Assembly: GCF_050003625.1 (NCBI RefSeq)
Contig: NC_134398.1
Location: 113,498,145 to 113,562,144, forward strand
Direction: 5' to 3'
Source of the DNA: Haematobia irritans
Lineage: Eukaryota; Arthropoda; Insecta; Diptera; Muscidae
DNA length: 64,000 nt
Under the pieces are notes generated by a model that ran no database searches, was not told the origin of the DNA, and saw nothing but the letters and a program-made list of their open reading frames with translations. Each line of letters opens with the position of its first letter. Positions within the stretch are counted from its first letter, which is position 1. The position numbers and the translations under genes were made by a program. Positions 1-12,163 of the stretch are shown here, in pieces.

Positions 1-894
1 TTATAGCCAACCTCCTATTGGCAGTTACAGCAACTATCAAAAGCCAGTTGTGTCTCCCAACTATTCGGTCAATACAACTAATACAACATAAGCTATTGGT
101 TGTGTAAACCGATGGCATAGGTTGCTGCTACCTGGATAATTCACTTGTGTTATCCAACCTTATTAATACTGGAAACCGTATTAAAATTAAATTTTTTCCT
201 CATAATATATATTCTATTTAAATAGGTTTAAATATATTACTATACACATACATATTATGTATCAAATAAAGAAAGTGCAGCTTATAAATTCCGAGTGATT
301 TGTCCAACACTCCTATTGAATGTTGTCCATTGTTGTCCAATAAACGAAAAGGATAACAGCCAAGCTAATTTAATTCCTTATTTAAGTGGGCACGGGTGAT
401 ATATACCATACCACGATTTGAGGATTTGATTTCTTCTGCGCTTTTTGTTTTTCCTGTCTGTACCTCTGGCCGTATTTTTTTTATTTGAATTAAAATGTGT
501 AATGTCTACACGTCTTCTTAAACTACTATAAATTGGAAATAACAAAATGACATTTGAAAAATATTTCACATGTCATTCGGTTATGAAGACCGTATGTACC
601 TGATGACTACTGAATGACTGTTGTGGAATTTATTTATGGTTGGTCGTATCAACCGATTTCAACTAAAATTTTTTATAGGTGAGACATTTGGTTGCTACAA
701 CTATTTGATTATTATGGGAATAGATAATCTATTGACATGTCAGTCAAATGGTAGGGATGATTGCAATATGATTTTGAATATAGCAATAAGGTTGACACAA
801 CTGATGAATAATTACTAAAGTAGAATTTTCATAACTACAACCGATATACTACCAATCTCTTCTCTGTGTGTATCGAGCGATAAATCATAAATAA
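1..894. other. AT-rich stretch, no gene recognised
   Basis: I see no convincing coding sequence here. The short open frames of 60-65 codons lack recognisable domains and have the composition of AT-rich noncoding DNA. No terminal repeats or tRNA-like boxes were noticed. The stretch ends where similarity to the family C repeat begins. Confidence 0.5.
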
Positions 895-1167
895 ACTTTT
901 GTGAAGTTTCCTTAAAATTTCTTCAGATTTAAATGTTTCTCAGTGTATTAGCCGACTTAAGTTTTGAGTCTATAGATTTTGTAGAAGTCTATCAAATTCT
1001 GTCCAGATCGAGTGATATTTAAATGTATGTATTTGGGACAAACATTTATATATTGCCCCCAACACATTTGACGGATGTGATATTGTATGGAAAATTTAGA
1101 TCTACAAAGTGGTGCAGGGTATAATATAGTCGGCCCCGCCCGACTTTAGACTTTCCTTACTTGTTTT
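895..1167 (+). repeat. Family C element, 3' end fragment
   Basis: The last part matches the end of the longer family C element at 38339-39837: the phrase gattttgtagaagt, then gcagggtataatatagtcgg, a GC-rich hairpin (agtcgg at 1128-1133 pairing with ccgact at 1140-1145), then ctttagactttcc and a terminal cttgttt. The microsatellite and tandem-array part is missing, so this is a 5'-truncated or decayed copy. The left limit is approximate. Confidence 0.7.
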
Positions 1168-1223
1168 TAACATGTGATTAATTATGTCTAATAAATTTTC
1201 TTGAATTTATCGAAAAATATATA

Positions 1224-2160
1224 TAAAGGGTGATTCTTTTGAGGTTAGGATTTTCATGCATTAGTATTTGACAGATCACGTGGGATTTCAGACATGGTGT
1301 CAAAGAGAAAGATGCTCAGTATGCTTTGACATTTCATCATGAATAGACTTACGATCTGCCACAACGTCGAATTTTCAGTGAATGGGCCCTAGAAAAGTTG
1401 GCAGAAAATCCGCTTTTTTATCGACAAATTTTGTTCAGCGATGAGGCTCATTTCTGGTTGAATGGCTACGTAAATAAGCAAAATTGCCGCATTTGGAGTG
1501 AAGAGCAACCAGAAGCCGTTCAAGAACTGCCCATGCATCCCGAAAAATTCACTGTTTGGTGTGGTTTGTACGCTGGTGGAATCATTGGACCGTATTTTTT
1601 CAAAGATGCTGTTGGACGCAACGTTACGGTGAATGGCGATCGCTATCGTTCGATGCTAACAAACTTTTTGTTGCCAAAAATGGAAGAACTGAACTTGGTT
1701 GACATGTGGTTTCAACAAGATGGCGCTACATGCCACACAGCTCGCGATTCTATGGCCATTTTGAGGGAAAACTTCGGAGAACAATTCATCTCAAGAAATG
1801 GACCGGTAAGTTGGCCACCAAGATCATGCGATTTGACGCCTTTAGACTATTTTTTGTGGGGCTACGTCAAGTCTAAAGTCTACAGAAATAAGCCAGCAAC
1901 TATTCCAGCTTTGGAAGACAACATTTCCGAAGAAATTCGGGCTATTCCGGCCGAAATGCTCGAAAAAGTTGCCCAAAATTGGACTTTCCGAATGGACCAC
2001 CTAAGACGCAGCCGCGGTCAACATTTAAATGAAATTATCTTCAAAAAGTAAATGTCATGGACCAATCTAACGTTTCAAATAAAGAACCGATGAGATTTTG
2101 CAAATTTTATGCGTTTTTTTTTTTAAAAAAGTTATCAAGCTCTTAACAAATCACCCTTTA
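1224..2160 (+). mobile_element. Mariner-like transposon, internally deleted
   Basis: Both ends show the inverted repeat taaagggtga / tcaccctttata flanked by TA, the target duplicated by the Tc1/mariner superfamily. Between them lie a 5' leader, a transposase whose N-terminal half is missing, and a 3' leader with an aataaa-type signal near 2077. The leader runs to about 1352 and then jumps into the middle of the transposase, so an internal deletion removed the start codon and the DNA-binding domain. At about 0.94 kb it is shorter than the usual 1.3 kb. It is a non-autonomous relic that keeps both ends and so could in principle be moved in trans. Confidence 0.85.
1353..2051 (+). pseudogene. Mariner-type transposase, catalytic part only
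   Basis: The reading frame is open from the deletion junction near 1353 to the stop at 2049-2051. There is no in-frame ATG at the expected place; the 217 codons from 1398 begin with TTG. The DDE/D catalytic triad is visible: FSDEAHF supplies the first Asp, WFQQDGATCHTA the second and SCDLTPLDYFLWG the third. I count 36 residues between the second and third Asp, close to the DD37D spacing of some insect mariner-type groups and not the DD34D of classical mariner. The N-terminal helix-turn-helix region is absent, so this copy could not bind its own ends. Exact subfamily is uncertain. Confidence 0.85.
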
Positions 2161-3544
2161 TAATATTCAATATAAATAATCTACATTTTCTAAAATTAAC
2201 GAACAATTCCTGGTGGGTTCACTTTTTTCTGTGACATTTGCCCTGTAGTGATACTTTCATAGAAAACCATGCCTCTTATTGCTTAAGACTTAAGAAAACA
2301 TGTAATTTCAACTTCATCCAATGTAAACTGTAATTTCAAAAATTTTCCGCCAGAAATAATAAGTGTGGTTCGTTTTTAAATGAAATAATTTGAATAAAAA
2401 ACAAGCCTTCTCGTGTAAGTTGAAATGTCATTAGTAGACGTTCCGATGTTGGGCTTAAAATAGACATTATAATAGGCTTGATTTAAGAAGCGAATGGGCA
2501 ATGCCTATTGAATCTTTTCGTCTTTAGAAAATTAAATTAAAGCACCTTATCATGTAAGCTGTGTTGGAAGTTTCATTGACGCTTTTATAATGCGTATTTT
2601 CAGCTCTTATAAATGCAGGGCCCACGAATTATCCGACTGGGTATAGACAAAAGCATATTTCTATACATCCACAAAGATTATAGATTTGAGGAAGATGGGA
2701 GATTGGCTTGCGTCATACCAAATGTTGCATTTACCAGAAATTTATTTAAGGAAAAATCCTTTCCATTTCGTAGTTAGTGAACTAAAAATCATTTACTGAA
2801 TTTTTGTAAGTTTTCCTTTAGCTAAGTTAATTTTCGTTGTGGTTACGAAAAATTAACTATATTACAGTAAATTTGTTGAACAATGTGAAAGTTAAAATGG
2901 TCCTTAAATTTACAAGACACTTTTTTTCTGTGTATTAATTAATTAAATATTTGTTGAAAATTGCTTTTTTTCTTCACATTTGTTTAAATAGAATAACCTC
3001 TACAGCGATTGTGGGCACCGTTAATAGTAGCGAATTATTATTCAGAAAAAATTGCAACATATTAATTTATAATGCAAATAAAATATACCCTTGTTTTCTC
3101 AAGTTGTATAGTACATCATTTATATTGTAAAACTACATCATTGAATAAATCCATGCCATGGAGTAGGGTATAGTGTTACAAAACAACAGGTCTGAGTTCG
3201 ATTCCTCCTGGCGTCATAGAGATTTTCAAAGTACAAATTGTACCATAAATATAACAAAGGGGTAGTAAAAGACCGAGAATACGAAACTAACTTATAAGAG
3301 AGAATAAAATCTATAAATAGATATTATTTTTGGAGAGCTAGTATGCTTCCGACGAAGTACTTATTTTTCGACTGCTGGTATGCTTGCACCGAAGTACTTT
3401 ACTTCAATGTCATGCCCATGTAAAAGTATTACTGCTGATATATATACGAAGAAGTTGTTTGGCGCAGGCATACTTGTACGAGTACTTATACCTGGTAAGT
3501 GGAGTTTTTGATGGGAAAATTCATTGTTTATTTGTATTCATAAT
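2161..3544. other. AT-rich noncoding stretch; possible tRNA-like remnant
   Basis: No gene recognised. Around 3160-3215 there is a tRNA-like stretch: a B-box-like gagttcgattcctcc preceded by an A-box-like gagtagggtatagtg. It could be the decayed head of a SINE, but no tail was identified. The rest lacks recognisable repeats or domains. Confidence 0.35.
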
Positions 3545-3551
3545 GTCGTAC

Positions 3552-3906
3552 CATAGACCAAAGAAGGTATAGACATCTCAAGTGAATTCACAGCGCTGTA
3601 GTTTGTCTGCACACCGTAGAGGCCTCTTTCTCGTCTGCAATTGAGTAATTTTTTAATTTGGCTTTAATTTGTTTCTTTCCTTTGTTTTCTTGATGAAACA
3701 CCAAATATTGTGAAAGCATATAAAATTGTATACATCCACACCTTTTTTGTAATGCAAATTGACTGATTTGTACGGTAATTATCGTTTTCAAAAAAAAAAA
3801 GGAATTGAGTCACTTGACTGCGCAATTGAGTGGAATGACTGCGCACTGCAAATAAACAAAACCATGGTGAATTGTCAAGGTATGTCTCTATTTTAATTGG
3901 TCTATG
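3552..3906 (+). mobile_element. MITE-like family E, copy 1
   Basis: A 355-bp noncoding element bounded by inverted catagacca / tggtctatg. It is flanked by a perfect 7-bp direct repeat, gtcgtac, at 3545-3551 and 3907-3913, which I read as the target-site duplication. It is closely similar to 46781-47132 on this strand and to 3969-4320 on the other. There is no coding capacity. The superfamily is not clear from the termini; a 7-bp duplication is unusual and may reflect an 8-bp target with one change. Confidence 0.8.
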
Positions 3907-3968
3907 GTCGTACAAGCAAACATCACATATTTTAACATACTCTATTTTGATTCAATTTCAACTATCAT

Positions 3969-4320
3969 CATAGACCAAGAAAATATAGAGACATACCTTG
4001 ATAATTCACCATGGTTTTGTTTATTTGCAGTGCGCAGTCATTCCACTCAATTGCGCAGTCAAGTGACTCAATTTCTTTTTGGAAAACGAGAATAACCGTA
4101 TAAATTAGTAAATTTGCATTACAAAAAAGGTGTAGATGAATAGGATTTTATAAACTTTCACAATATTTGGTGTTTCAAGGAGAGAACAAAGGAAAGAAAA
4201 CAAATTAAAGCCAAATTAAAAAATCACTCAATTGCAGACGAAAAAGAGCCATCTACGGTGTGCAGACAAACTACAGCGCTGTGAATTCACTTGAGATGTC
4301 TATACCTTCCTTGGTCTATG
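3969..4320 (-). mobile_element. MITE-like family E, copy 2 (inverted)
   Basis: The reverse complement of copy 1, separated from it by 62 bp. It begins catagacca and ends tggtctatg, and is flanked by a perfect but different 7-bp direct repeat, ctatcat (3962-3968 and 4321-4327). The different duplications show two independent insertions and not one inverted duplication. Together the pair could form a large hairpin. The right-hand duplication directly abuts the target duplication of the LINE-L copy at 4338. Confidence 0.8.
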
Positions 4321-4337
4321 CTATCATTCCATATTTA

Positions 4338-7300
4338 GGTTAGGTTAGGTTAAAGTGGCAGCCCGATTAAATTTCAGGCTCACTTAGACTATTCAGTCCA
4401 TTGTGATACCACATTTAACTAAAAGTACCTATTACATATGGGCACTTCTAGTCTTAACCACTGAACCTTCTCTATTATTTACTTTTGTGGAACCAACCAG
4501 ATTGCTCCAAAAACATTAACAAACTGCTTAAGTTAACGTTTTCCAGGTCAGCCAGTAATCTAAAGCTATATGCTCGTAAAATTCGCTTACGCCTTACACA
4601 AAAAGCAGGACACTCACACAAGAGGTGTTTAATTGATTCCTTTTCCTCCACGTCATGACAGCTTATACAATAGTCATTATACTTCGCACCTATAGTTTTT
4701 GCAAATTCGCCTATCAGGCAGCGACCCGTTATAGCAGATATTAGGAGTGCTATCTGACGCCTTGAGAACACTAGCATATCTAGTGTGCGGTTTAAGTTTA
4801 AATGGGGCCATATTTGCTTGGTGTCGTTACAACCCTTGCAATTTTCCCATCGAATATTGGCCATCATAACAGCCTTCTCACGCAGTAAGAGCTTGCAGGT
4901 GGCCAGAGGCATACCAACAGATTCTAGTTCCCCTAGAATATGTAAGGTAGTTCCTAGCCTTGCTAACACATCTGCTTCACAGTTCCCCGGTATGTTCCTA
5001 TGACCAGGCACCCATATTAGGTGAATATTGTACTGCTCAGCCATCTCGTTGAGAGATTTGCGGCAGTCTATGGCCGTTTTTGAGTTAAGGAACACAGAGT
5101 CCAAGGATTTTATTGCAGGTTGACTGTCTGAGTATATATTAATGCCAATATTTGTTGAAACATTACTTCTCAGCCAATTCACCACCTCTCTTATTGCCAA
5201 TATTTCAGCCTGAAAAACACTACAGTGATTAGGTAATCTTTTCGCTATTCGAATTTCCAGATCTTTAGAATATACTCCGAACCCCACTTGTCCATTCAAT
5301 TTGGAGCCATCAGTATAGAAATCTATATATCTTTTATTCCCCAGGGTCTGTGTACACCACGCCTCACTGTTGGGAATTAGAGTTTCAAACTTTTTGTCGA
5401 AAAGTGGTTTTGCCAGGGTGTAATCCACTACGTTAGGCACATCTGGCATTACTTTGAGGACCGAACTATGACCGTACATTTTTTCCGACCACAGCGATAG
5501 CTCGCGCAACCGCACAGCCGTTGTTGCAGCTGACTGTTTGGCCAAAATGTCTAAAGGTAATAGATGTAGCATGACATTAAGGGAGTCTGTTCCTGTCTTA
5601 CTAAATGCGCCTGAGATACATAAGCTCGCCATACGCTGAACTTTATCTAAACAAGTCGGTTTCTGAAGTGCCGGCCACCAGACTACAACACCATATAGCA
5701 TTATAGGTCTAACCACTGCCGTGTATAGCCAATGCACAATTTTTGGTCTTAGTCCCCACTTTTTCCCTATTGCCTTTTTGCACGAGTACAAAGCTACCGT
5801 GGCTTTTCTCGCCCTCTCTTCAATATTAAGCCTAAAATTCAGCTTCCTGTCCAAAATAACGCCAAGGTATTTTGCACACTCACCAAAGGGAATTTCAGTA
5901 CCCCCTAAGGAAATGGGCCTAACCGTGGGAGTTTTGCGATCTTTGCAGTACATGACTATTTCTGTCTTTGCTGGATTTACACCAAGACCATTATCTTTCG
6001 CCCATTTCTCAGTCATCCGGAGAGCTCTCTGTATAATATCTCTGCTTGTGGATGGGAATTTTCCCCTGACTGCTAGCGCCACATCATCTGCGTATGCCAC
6101 CACTTTTATCCTTTCTTTTTCTAGAGAAACCAGAAGGTTGTTTATAGCAACATTCCAAAGAAGAGGTGATAGAACTCCTCCTTGGGGAGTGCCTCTGTTC
6201 ACATACTTTTGTATGTTTGCTTGCCCTAGTGTGGCTGAAATACGTCTCTTTATTAGAAGTTCGTCTAACAGCCTAAGTATACCTGGATCAACATTCAGAG
6301 TTGTCAGTCCATTTAATATCGAGCTCGGATGGACATTATTGAACGCCCCTTCGATGTCTAGAAACGCCACGATTGTGTATTCTTTGACAGATAGTGAGCT
6401 TTCAATAAAGCTAACTAGTTCATGCAATACGGTCTCAGTAGACCTGCCCTTCGAGTATACATGCTGTCGTTTCGAGAGCAAACTTGAATCCACGCTAGTT
6501 CTAAGATACATGTCTATCATCCTCTCCAGGGTCTTAAGTAGGAATGAGGATAAGCTGATTGGTCGGAAATCCTTCGCACTCGAGTGAGAGGCTTTTCCTG
6601 CTTTAGGTATGAAGACGACTTTTGTTTCCCTCCACTTTTCTGGAATATATGCTAAGTTTACACATTGTTTATATATCACCGTCAACCAGGGGATAATTCT
6701 TTCAACCACTGCCTGTAACTCCGCCGGAGTAATTCCATCAGGTCCGGGGGATTTGAATGGTCCAAAGCTATTTAAAGCCCATTTTATTCTAGATTCCGAC
6801 ACAATTTCCTCGATAGGAAATGATCGCCGAGCCTCTGTTACACCGCCGGAGCATGGTTCAACCGTCTGATTTCCAGGGAAGTGTGTGTCCAAAAGTACCT
6901 CCAACGTCTCCTCACTGGACGTTGTCCAATTTCCCTCCGATGTTTTAATGAAACCTGGAGCGGTGTTAGTGGATGCTAGTACCTTCCGTAGTCTGGAAGC
7001 CTCTGACGTATTCTCAATACTGCTACAGTAAACATCCCAAGAGTTTTGTTGAGACCTTCTCAGTTCTCGTTTATATTCTCTCAGATTCATCTTGTAAGTG
7101 TCCCAATCCTCCGGAGCTCTTGTGGACTTTGCTTTGTTAAAGAGCTTCCTGCAGGATTTCCTCATATTACTTAACTCCGTAGTCCACCATGGCGGCCGAT
7201 TTTTTCCCCTTGGCTTTCCTCTAGGGCAAGCAGCTTTCAGTGAAATGTTGAAGGCCTTCGTAATCCGCTCCACTGCGTGTTCGATATCTTGCACAGTGCT

Positions 7301-8152
7301 CATATTTGTCTCCGGCATTTCCGGTATCATCAAATTGAACGATTCACTATACCTATTCCAATCAGCTTTCCTAACATTTGCGGAAATATGGTCTTTGAAG
7401 TACGAACAGCCAATCTGAAACTGATGTAGCGATGATCTGAGAAGCTATGTTCCCTCAAAACTTGCCACTCAAATATCTTATCATTCAGTTCCGGAGAGGT
7501 CAACGTTACGTCCAAAACCTCTTGTCTGTTCCTGGTGACGAAGGTTGGTGCATCTCCCTTATTGCAAACTACCAGGTTAGTACGCAAAATAAACTCTATT
7601 AGCGACTCTCCCCTTGCATTAGTATCACTACTTCCCCAAATACTATGATGTGCATTTGCATCGCATCCCATAATGAGTTTTGTCTTTGTTTTTAGTGACT
7701 CCTCAACTAAGGTCTTAACGGCACAGGGTGACATATCCCTATCATGTCCCATGTAGACCGAAGATACCCAATATTTGCATGTGGATATCTCTAGACTGGC
7801 TACGACAGTGTCTGCATTGCTCAATGAAGGAAGCAGAAACAAGTTTAGTTCGTTTTTAGCAATTATACATGCTCGATTTATATTGTTACCGGTATTATGC
7901 AAAAGTTTGAAACCCGGAGTGCTTAATTCACAGATCTTGTTCTTATATATGTATGGTTCTTGAATAAGAACTATATCTATGTCTCCTTTCATCAGGAGAA
8001 CTTTTAAGGCAGCACAAGCGGCCTTACAATGGTGAAGATTTATCTGGAGGAACCGTAGAACCATCCAAATTTTCAACCACCGTCACATCAGCCGCTTCAA
8101 TTGAGTCATCAAGGGCTTCCTCTTCACAGATCTCGGTAACTCTCGCAACATA
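4338..8152 (-). mobile_element. LINE-L copy 1 (non-LTR retrotransposon), 5'-truncated
   Basis: Read on the minus strand it contains the last codons of ORF1, all of ORF2, a short 3' UTR and a terminal run of CCTAA repeats (seen on the plus strand as ggttaggttaggtta at 4338-4352). A perfect 10-bp direct repeat, tccatattta, flanks it at 4328-4337 and 8153-8162. This is the mark of target-primed reverse transcription and shows that 5' truncation happened at insertion. Identity to the copies at 28.8, 34.4 and 58.0 kb is high by eye, so the family has been active fairly recently. Confidence 0.9.
4475..8064 (-). pseudogene. LINE-L ORF2 (endonuclease-RT-RNase H), one frameshift
   Basis: This ORF would nick the target and copy the element RNA. 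The start is the ATG at 8064-8062, giving MVLRFLQINLHHCK. The first about 230 codons (7330-8064) are the APE-type endonuclease (LIQEPYIY, GCDANAHHSIWG, SFSDHRYISF). The rest (4475-7333) holds the RT (SPGPDGITPAEL, FLDIEGAFNNV, GTPQGGVLSPLLW, VAYADDVAL), an RNase H domain ([44 protein letters not shown]) and a C-terminal Cys/His cluster (CISCHD...HLLCEC). The frames are separated by one missing base at 7380/7381: ttgcgg here, ttggcgg in copy 2. It is otherwise open, so the loss is young. Confidence 0.9.
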
Positions 8153-8162
8153 TCCATATTTA

Positions 8163-9519
8163 CTTCGTGCCCATCAAACGTAACATATAAACGCAGACAT
8201 CATGTAATTGCAAATAAAAATAAAAACTACCATATAACAAAATGCAGAACAAAAAACTGGTAAAGTTTTTCAATTACACTTCCCTTTTTTGTGTTCACAT
8301 AAAACCACGTGCCACTTCTGAATAAATAAACACAAAACACACTAATTCCGTATTCTCCGTCCATTCCAAGCACCAATCAACACACGACTGACGCACAAAA
8401 TGAAAATTGTGTATACCTGCTCAATGCTTTTATAAAATTCTTTTCGCTGCAAAAAAGTTAAAAAATTAAATGGCCACGAAGACAATGCACATGGTCTCCT
8501 TGGTCATGTAGTGGTTCTAGACATGTCTATACGTAACCTAAAAAATACTTTTTCCCTGCAAAAAAGTCAAATAATTTAAATAATAAAGTCAATAAATTCT
8601 ATCATTTAAATAATAGAACATGATTGCGGCATTTGAGAACCATTTAAATGCTTATTACAAGCATTCATTTTTCTCTGTTCGAAAATTATTTTTACAAAGA
8701 CAAAATACACGGTTTTCGCAACAATTACATGCTCTAGATAAGCATTAAATGGAAGCGACAACCATGTTCCAACATGTTTTTTCTGTGCGTGTAATTTTAA
8801 AATTTTCCTAGAGATTAATTAAACTATTGTGGACAGTAAGTGGTTTACCCATTTGCTATCAACCCGATATGTCCTTGTTAGTATGTAATAAGGATAATCG
8901 GCTCTGTCCGCAGGAAATCTGTAAAGAATTGTTGTTCCATCGTATCCTTTCGTCCAAAACAGCAGATAAATTAAAAACCTGAATTAACAAGCTGTTCCGA
9001 CGTTCGCCTTGGGCTATCCACGTCCAACACGAGGCATCGAATTTCGAATATGAGGAATAATTAATTAAATTTGTTTATTGTAATTGTTCACTTATTGCTC
9101 TTGCTTTTGTTGGCTGGCCTGCTCGTATGGTAACATTCTGACAAACTCATATTGTTACCTTGCAGATGGTATTTCAATGGGGAACAATGTTGGAATGGTA
9201 GTGCAACTATTTCACAATATCTCTCGAAGGAGTGGCATATTAATTGGATACAATTACTGTTAATACATTCACAGATTCAGATCCGCATGACATCTTCTTG
9301 GAGAAATTTACACCAGGGAAAATTGAGATGGTTTTATTTTAAGGGCCCGAAAAGCAACATTGAAAAGAAAAAGGAAGCAGATAATGATCTTTTTTTTGAG
9401 CCGATGTGGACAATTTTGTATTCGTTTCCCCATACAAGTAAAAATTATGAATGAGAATTTGAATTGTCCCCAAATATTGCAGAAATATTCTATTATTCAA
9501 ATAAAGATCATGTTGTTTT
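8163..9519. other. Unassigned stretch with possible decayed coding segments
   Basis: No repeat family was recognised with confidence. Two segments read like protein. One is about 8830-8985 in the plus direction, containing DMSLLVCNKDNRLCPQEICK, open until a stop. The other is 9152-9454, containing RWYFNGEQCWNGSATISQYL and preceded by a pyrimidine-rich ttgttaccttgcag that resembles a splice acceptor. The second is vaguely like the WNG region of NTF2-fold export proteins and appears frameshifted after about 30 codons. I cannot name either. They may be gene fragments, a retropseudogene or chance. Confidence 0.25.
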
Positions 9520-9799
9520 TATACCCTCCATCATAGGATGGGGGTATATTAACTTTGTCATTCCGTTTGTAACACAACGAAATATTGCTCTAAGACCCCA
9601 TAAGGTATATATATTCTGGGTCGTGGTGAAATTCTGAGTCGATCTAAGCATGTCCGTCAGTCTGTTGAAATCACGCTAACTTCCGAACGAAACAAGCTAT
9701 CGACTTGAAACTTGGCACAAGTAGTTGTTATCGATGTAGGTCGGATGGTATTGAAAATGGGCCATATCGGTCCACTTTTACGTATAGCCCCCATATAAA

Positions 9800-10700
9800 G
9801 GGACCCTCAGATTTGGCTTGTGGAGCCTAAAAGAGAAGCAAATTTCATCCGATCCGGCTGAAATTTGGTACATGGTGTCGGTATATGGTCTCTAACAACC
9901 ATGCCAAAATTGGTCCACATCGGTTTATAATTATATATAGCCCCCATATAAACCGATCCCCAGATTTGGCTTGCGGAACCTAAAAGAGAAGCAAATTTCA
10001 TCCGATCCGGCTGAAATTTGGTACATGGTGTTGGTATATGGTCTCTAACAACCATGCAAAAATTGGTTCACATCGGTCCATAATTATATATAGCCCCCAT
10101 ATAAACCGATCCCCAGATTTGGCTTGCGGAGCCTCAAAGAGAATAAAATTTCATCCGATCCGGCTGAAATTTGGTAAATGATGTTGGTATATGGTCTCTA
10201 ACAACCATGCAAAAATTGGTCCATATCGGTCCTTAATTATATATAGCCCCCATATAAACCGATCCCCAGATTTGGCTTGTGGAGCCTCTAAGAGAAGCAT
10301 ATTTCATCCGATCCGGCTGAAATTTGGTACATGGTGTTGGTATATGGTCTCTAGTATCATGCAAAAATTGGTCCACATCGGTCCATAATTATATATAACC
10401 CCCATATAAACCGATCCCCAGATTTGGCTTGCGGAGCCTCAAAGAGAAGCAAATTTCATCCGATCCGGCTGAAATTTGATGTTAGTATATGATCTTTAAC
10501 AACCGTGCCAGAATTGGTCCATATCGGTCCATAATTATATATAGCCCCCATATAAAACGTTCTCCAGATTTGACCTCCGGAGCCTCTTGGAGGAGCAAAA
10601 TTCATCCGATCCGGTTCAAATTAGGAACGTGGTGTTAGTATATGGTCGCTAACAACCATACCAAAATTGGTCCAATCACACAAAAATTGGTCCATATCGG
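9800..10700 (+). repeat. Tandem array of about 153-bp units in family A copy 1
   Basis: About six imperfect units. The phrase ggcttg recurs near 9813, 9966, 10121 and 10274, about 153 bp apart. Each unit contains tagcccccatataaaccgat, ccgatccggctgaaatttgg, a segment like ggtctctaacaaccatg and aaaattggtccatatcgg. Because 153 is divisible by three, long open frames run through it on both strands; I regard these as by-products of the repeat. Confidence 0.9.
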
Positions 10701-10734
10701 TTCATAATCATGGTTGCCACTAGAGCCAAAAATA

Positions 10735-11183
10735 ATCTACCAAAATTTTATTTCTATAGAAAATTTTGTCAAAATGTTATTCTATAGAAAATTTTGTCAA
10801 AATTTTATTTCTAGAGAAAATTTTGTTAAAATTTTATTCGGTTCATCATTTTCAAAATTTTATTTCTATAGAAAATTTTGTCAAAATTTTATTTCTATAG
10901 AAAATTTTGTTCAAATTTTATTCGGTTCATAATCATGGTTGCCACTCGAGCCACAAATAATCTACCAAGATTTTATTTCTACAGAAAATTTTGTCAAAAG
11001 TTTATTTCTATAGAAAATTTTGTTAAAATTTTATTTCTGTAGAAATTTTTGTCAAAATTTTCTTTCTATAGAATATTTTGTCAAAATTTTTATTTCTATA
11101 GAAAATTTTGTGAAAATTTTATTTCTATAGAAAATTTTGTTAAAATTTTATTTCTGTAGAAAATTTTGTCAAAATTTTATGTC
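10735..11183 (+). repeat. Array of about 26-bp AT-rich units
   Basis: Repeats of tttctatagaaaattttgtc followed by aaaattttat, each about 26 bp. The unit contains two small palindromes, ttctatagaa and aaaatttt. A similar array lies in family A copy 3 (55390-55815), and a more degenerate one at 39890-40345 just beyond the family C element. It is interrupted at 11184 by a family D insertion. Confidence 0.9.
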
Positions 11184-12163
11184 TACACGCTCGCAAAAAA
11201 TCGCTTCTGTAACATATACTCCCAAACATATTTTGCTTCAAGCATATACATTTTTGGGTATTGCCCAAACATTTATATGTTTGATCTCTTCCAATATATA
11301 ATATGTTTGAAAGCATATTGGCCTAAACAATATATGTTTGGGTAGTCTAAGTTCCAAACATTTTGTATTTTTGCATCCAAATTCAATAATGTTGTCTTCC
11401 AAAAAACAATATGTTATTATGTGAACATATAATATGTTTGGAAGCATTTTGCACCCAAAAATATTACATGCTTAAAAAAAATCTCCCAAACAATATTGTG
11501 CTCAAAATTTTATTTATTTATTTATATATTTACAATCATAATGAATTATCAAAATAAACAGGTAATATAGGTGCTAACAACATAGGTTTTCGACCTGAAT
11601 GCTCAAAATTTTGTTTCTGCCCAATTGTATATTCCCCGACATCTTTCTTACTTCCACGAGATTTTTTAGTTCTTAGCACCTTTTTCTGTAATACAAACAT
11701 TGTAGAAGAAATTATTCAATTGTATGATTTTTTTTATTTTAATTTTACCTTTTGCCGGACGGGGATTCGAACAGCGGACCACACAGTTTGTAAGGATCAA
11801 AGAAGTAGCTGATAAATTGCCCAAGGAAAAATAAAATGTTAATTTTGTAATAACAAGCAACAACCACCAACTTAATTCAATATCGCTCCCTGTTAAATAG
11901 CGCTCCAAGCTACTAAACACATATATGTTTATAGGCTATTTCTAAATTAATATATGTTTGCATCCAAGCATATTATATTTACAAACATTTTATGTCCCAA
12001 ACATAATAAGTTCTAACATATTAACATATATGTCCCAAACATGTTATGCTAGTTTATGAACATTATATGCTTGCACTCAATAATATTGTGTTTAAAAATG
12101 TGTGCTCCAAACATATAATGTTTATAGCCAAACATATGAAAAACAGTCTTTTTCATCCGTGTA
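11184..12163 (+). mobile_element. Family D element copy, internally deleted, nested in family A
   Basis: Starts tacacgctcgcaaaaaatcg, the common left end of family D, and ends near catccgtgta. The left arm is dense in variants of aaacatata/tatatgttt. A minus-strand tRNA-like segment is recognisable near 11750-11800 (ggggattcgaacagcggacc) and is cut off by a stretch (about 11800-11880) also missing from the copy at 63462. The divergent partner module is absent. There is no coding capacity. Confidence 0.7.

Noticed and set aside
3552..4320. A single inverted duplication creating the family E pair
   Set aside because: The two copies have different perfect 7-bp flanking repeats, so two insertions explain them better.
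5721..6587. 288-codon open frame opposite LINE-L ORF2 (similar frames at 29661-30527 and 60840-61628)
   Set aside because: It is the antisense shadow of the conserved RT coding sequence, recurs in every copy, and has no domain of its own.
9800..10700. CRISPR-like repeat-spacer array
   Set aside because: Units are contiguous, about 153 bp long, diverged and without unique spacers; the context is eukaryotic and no cas-like genes are present.
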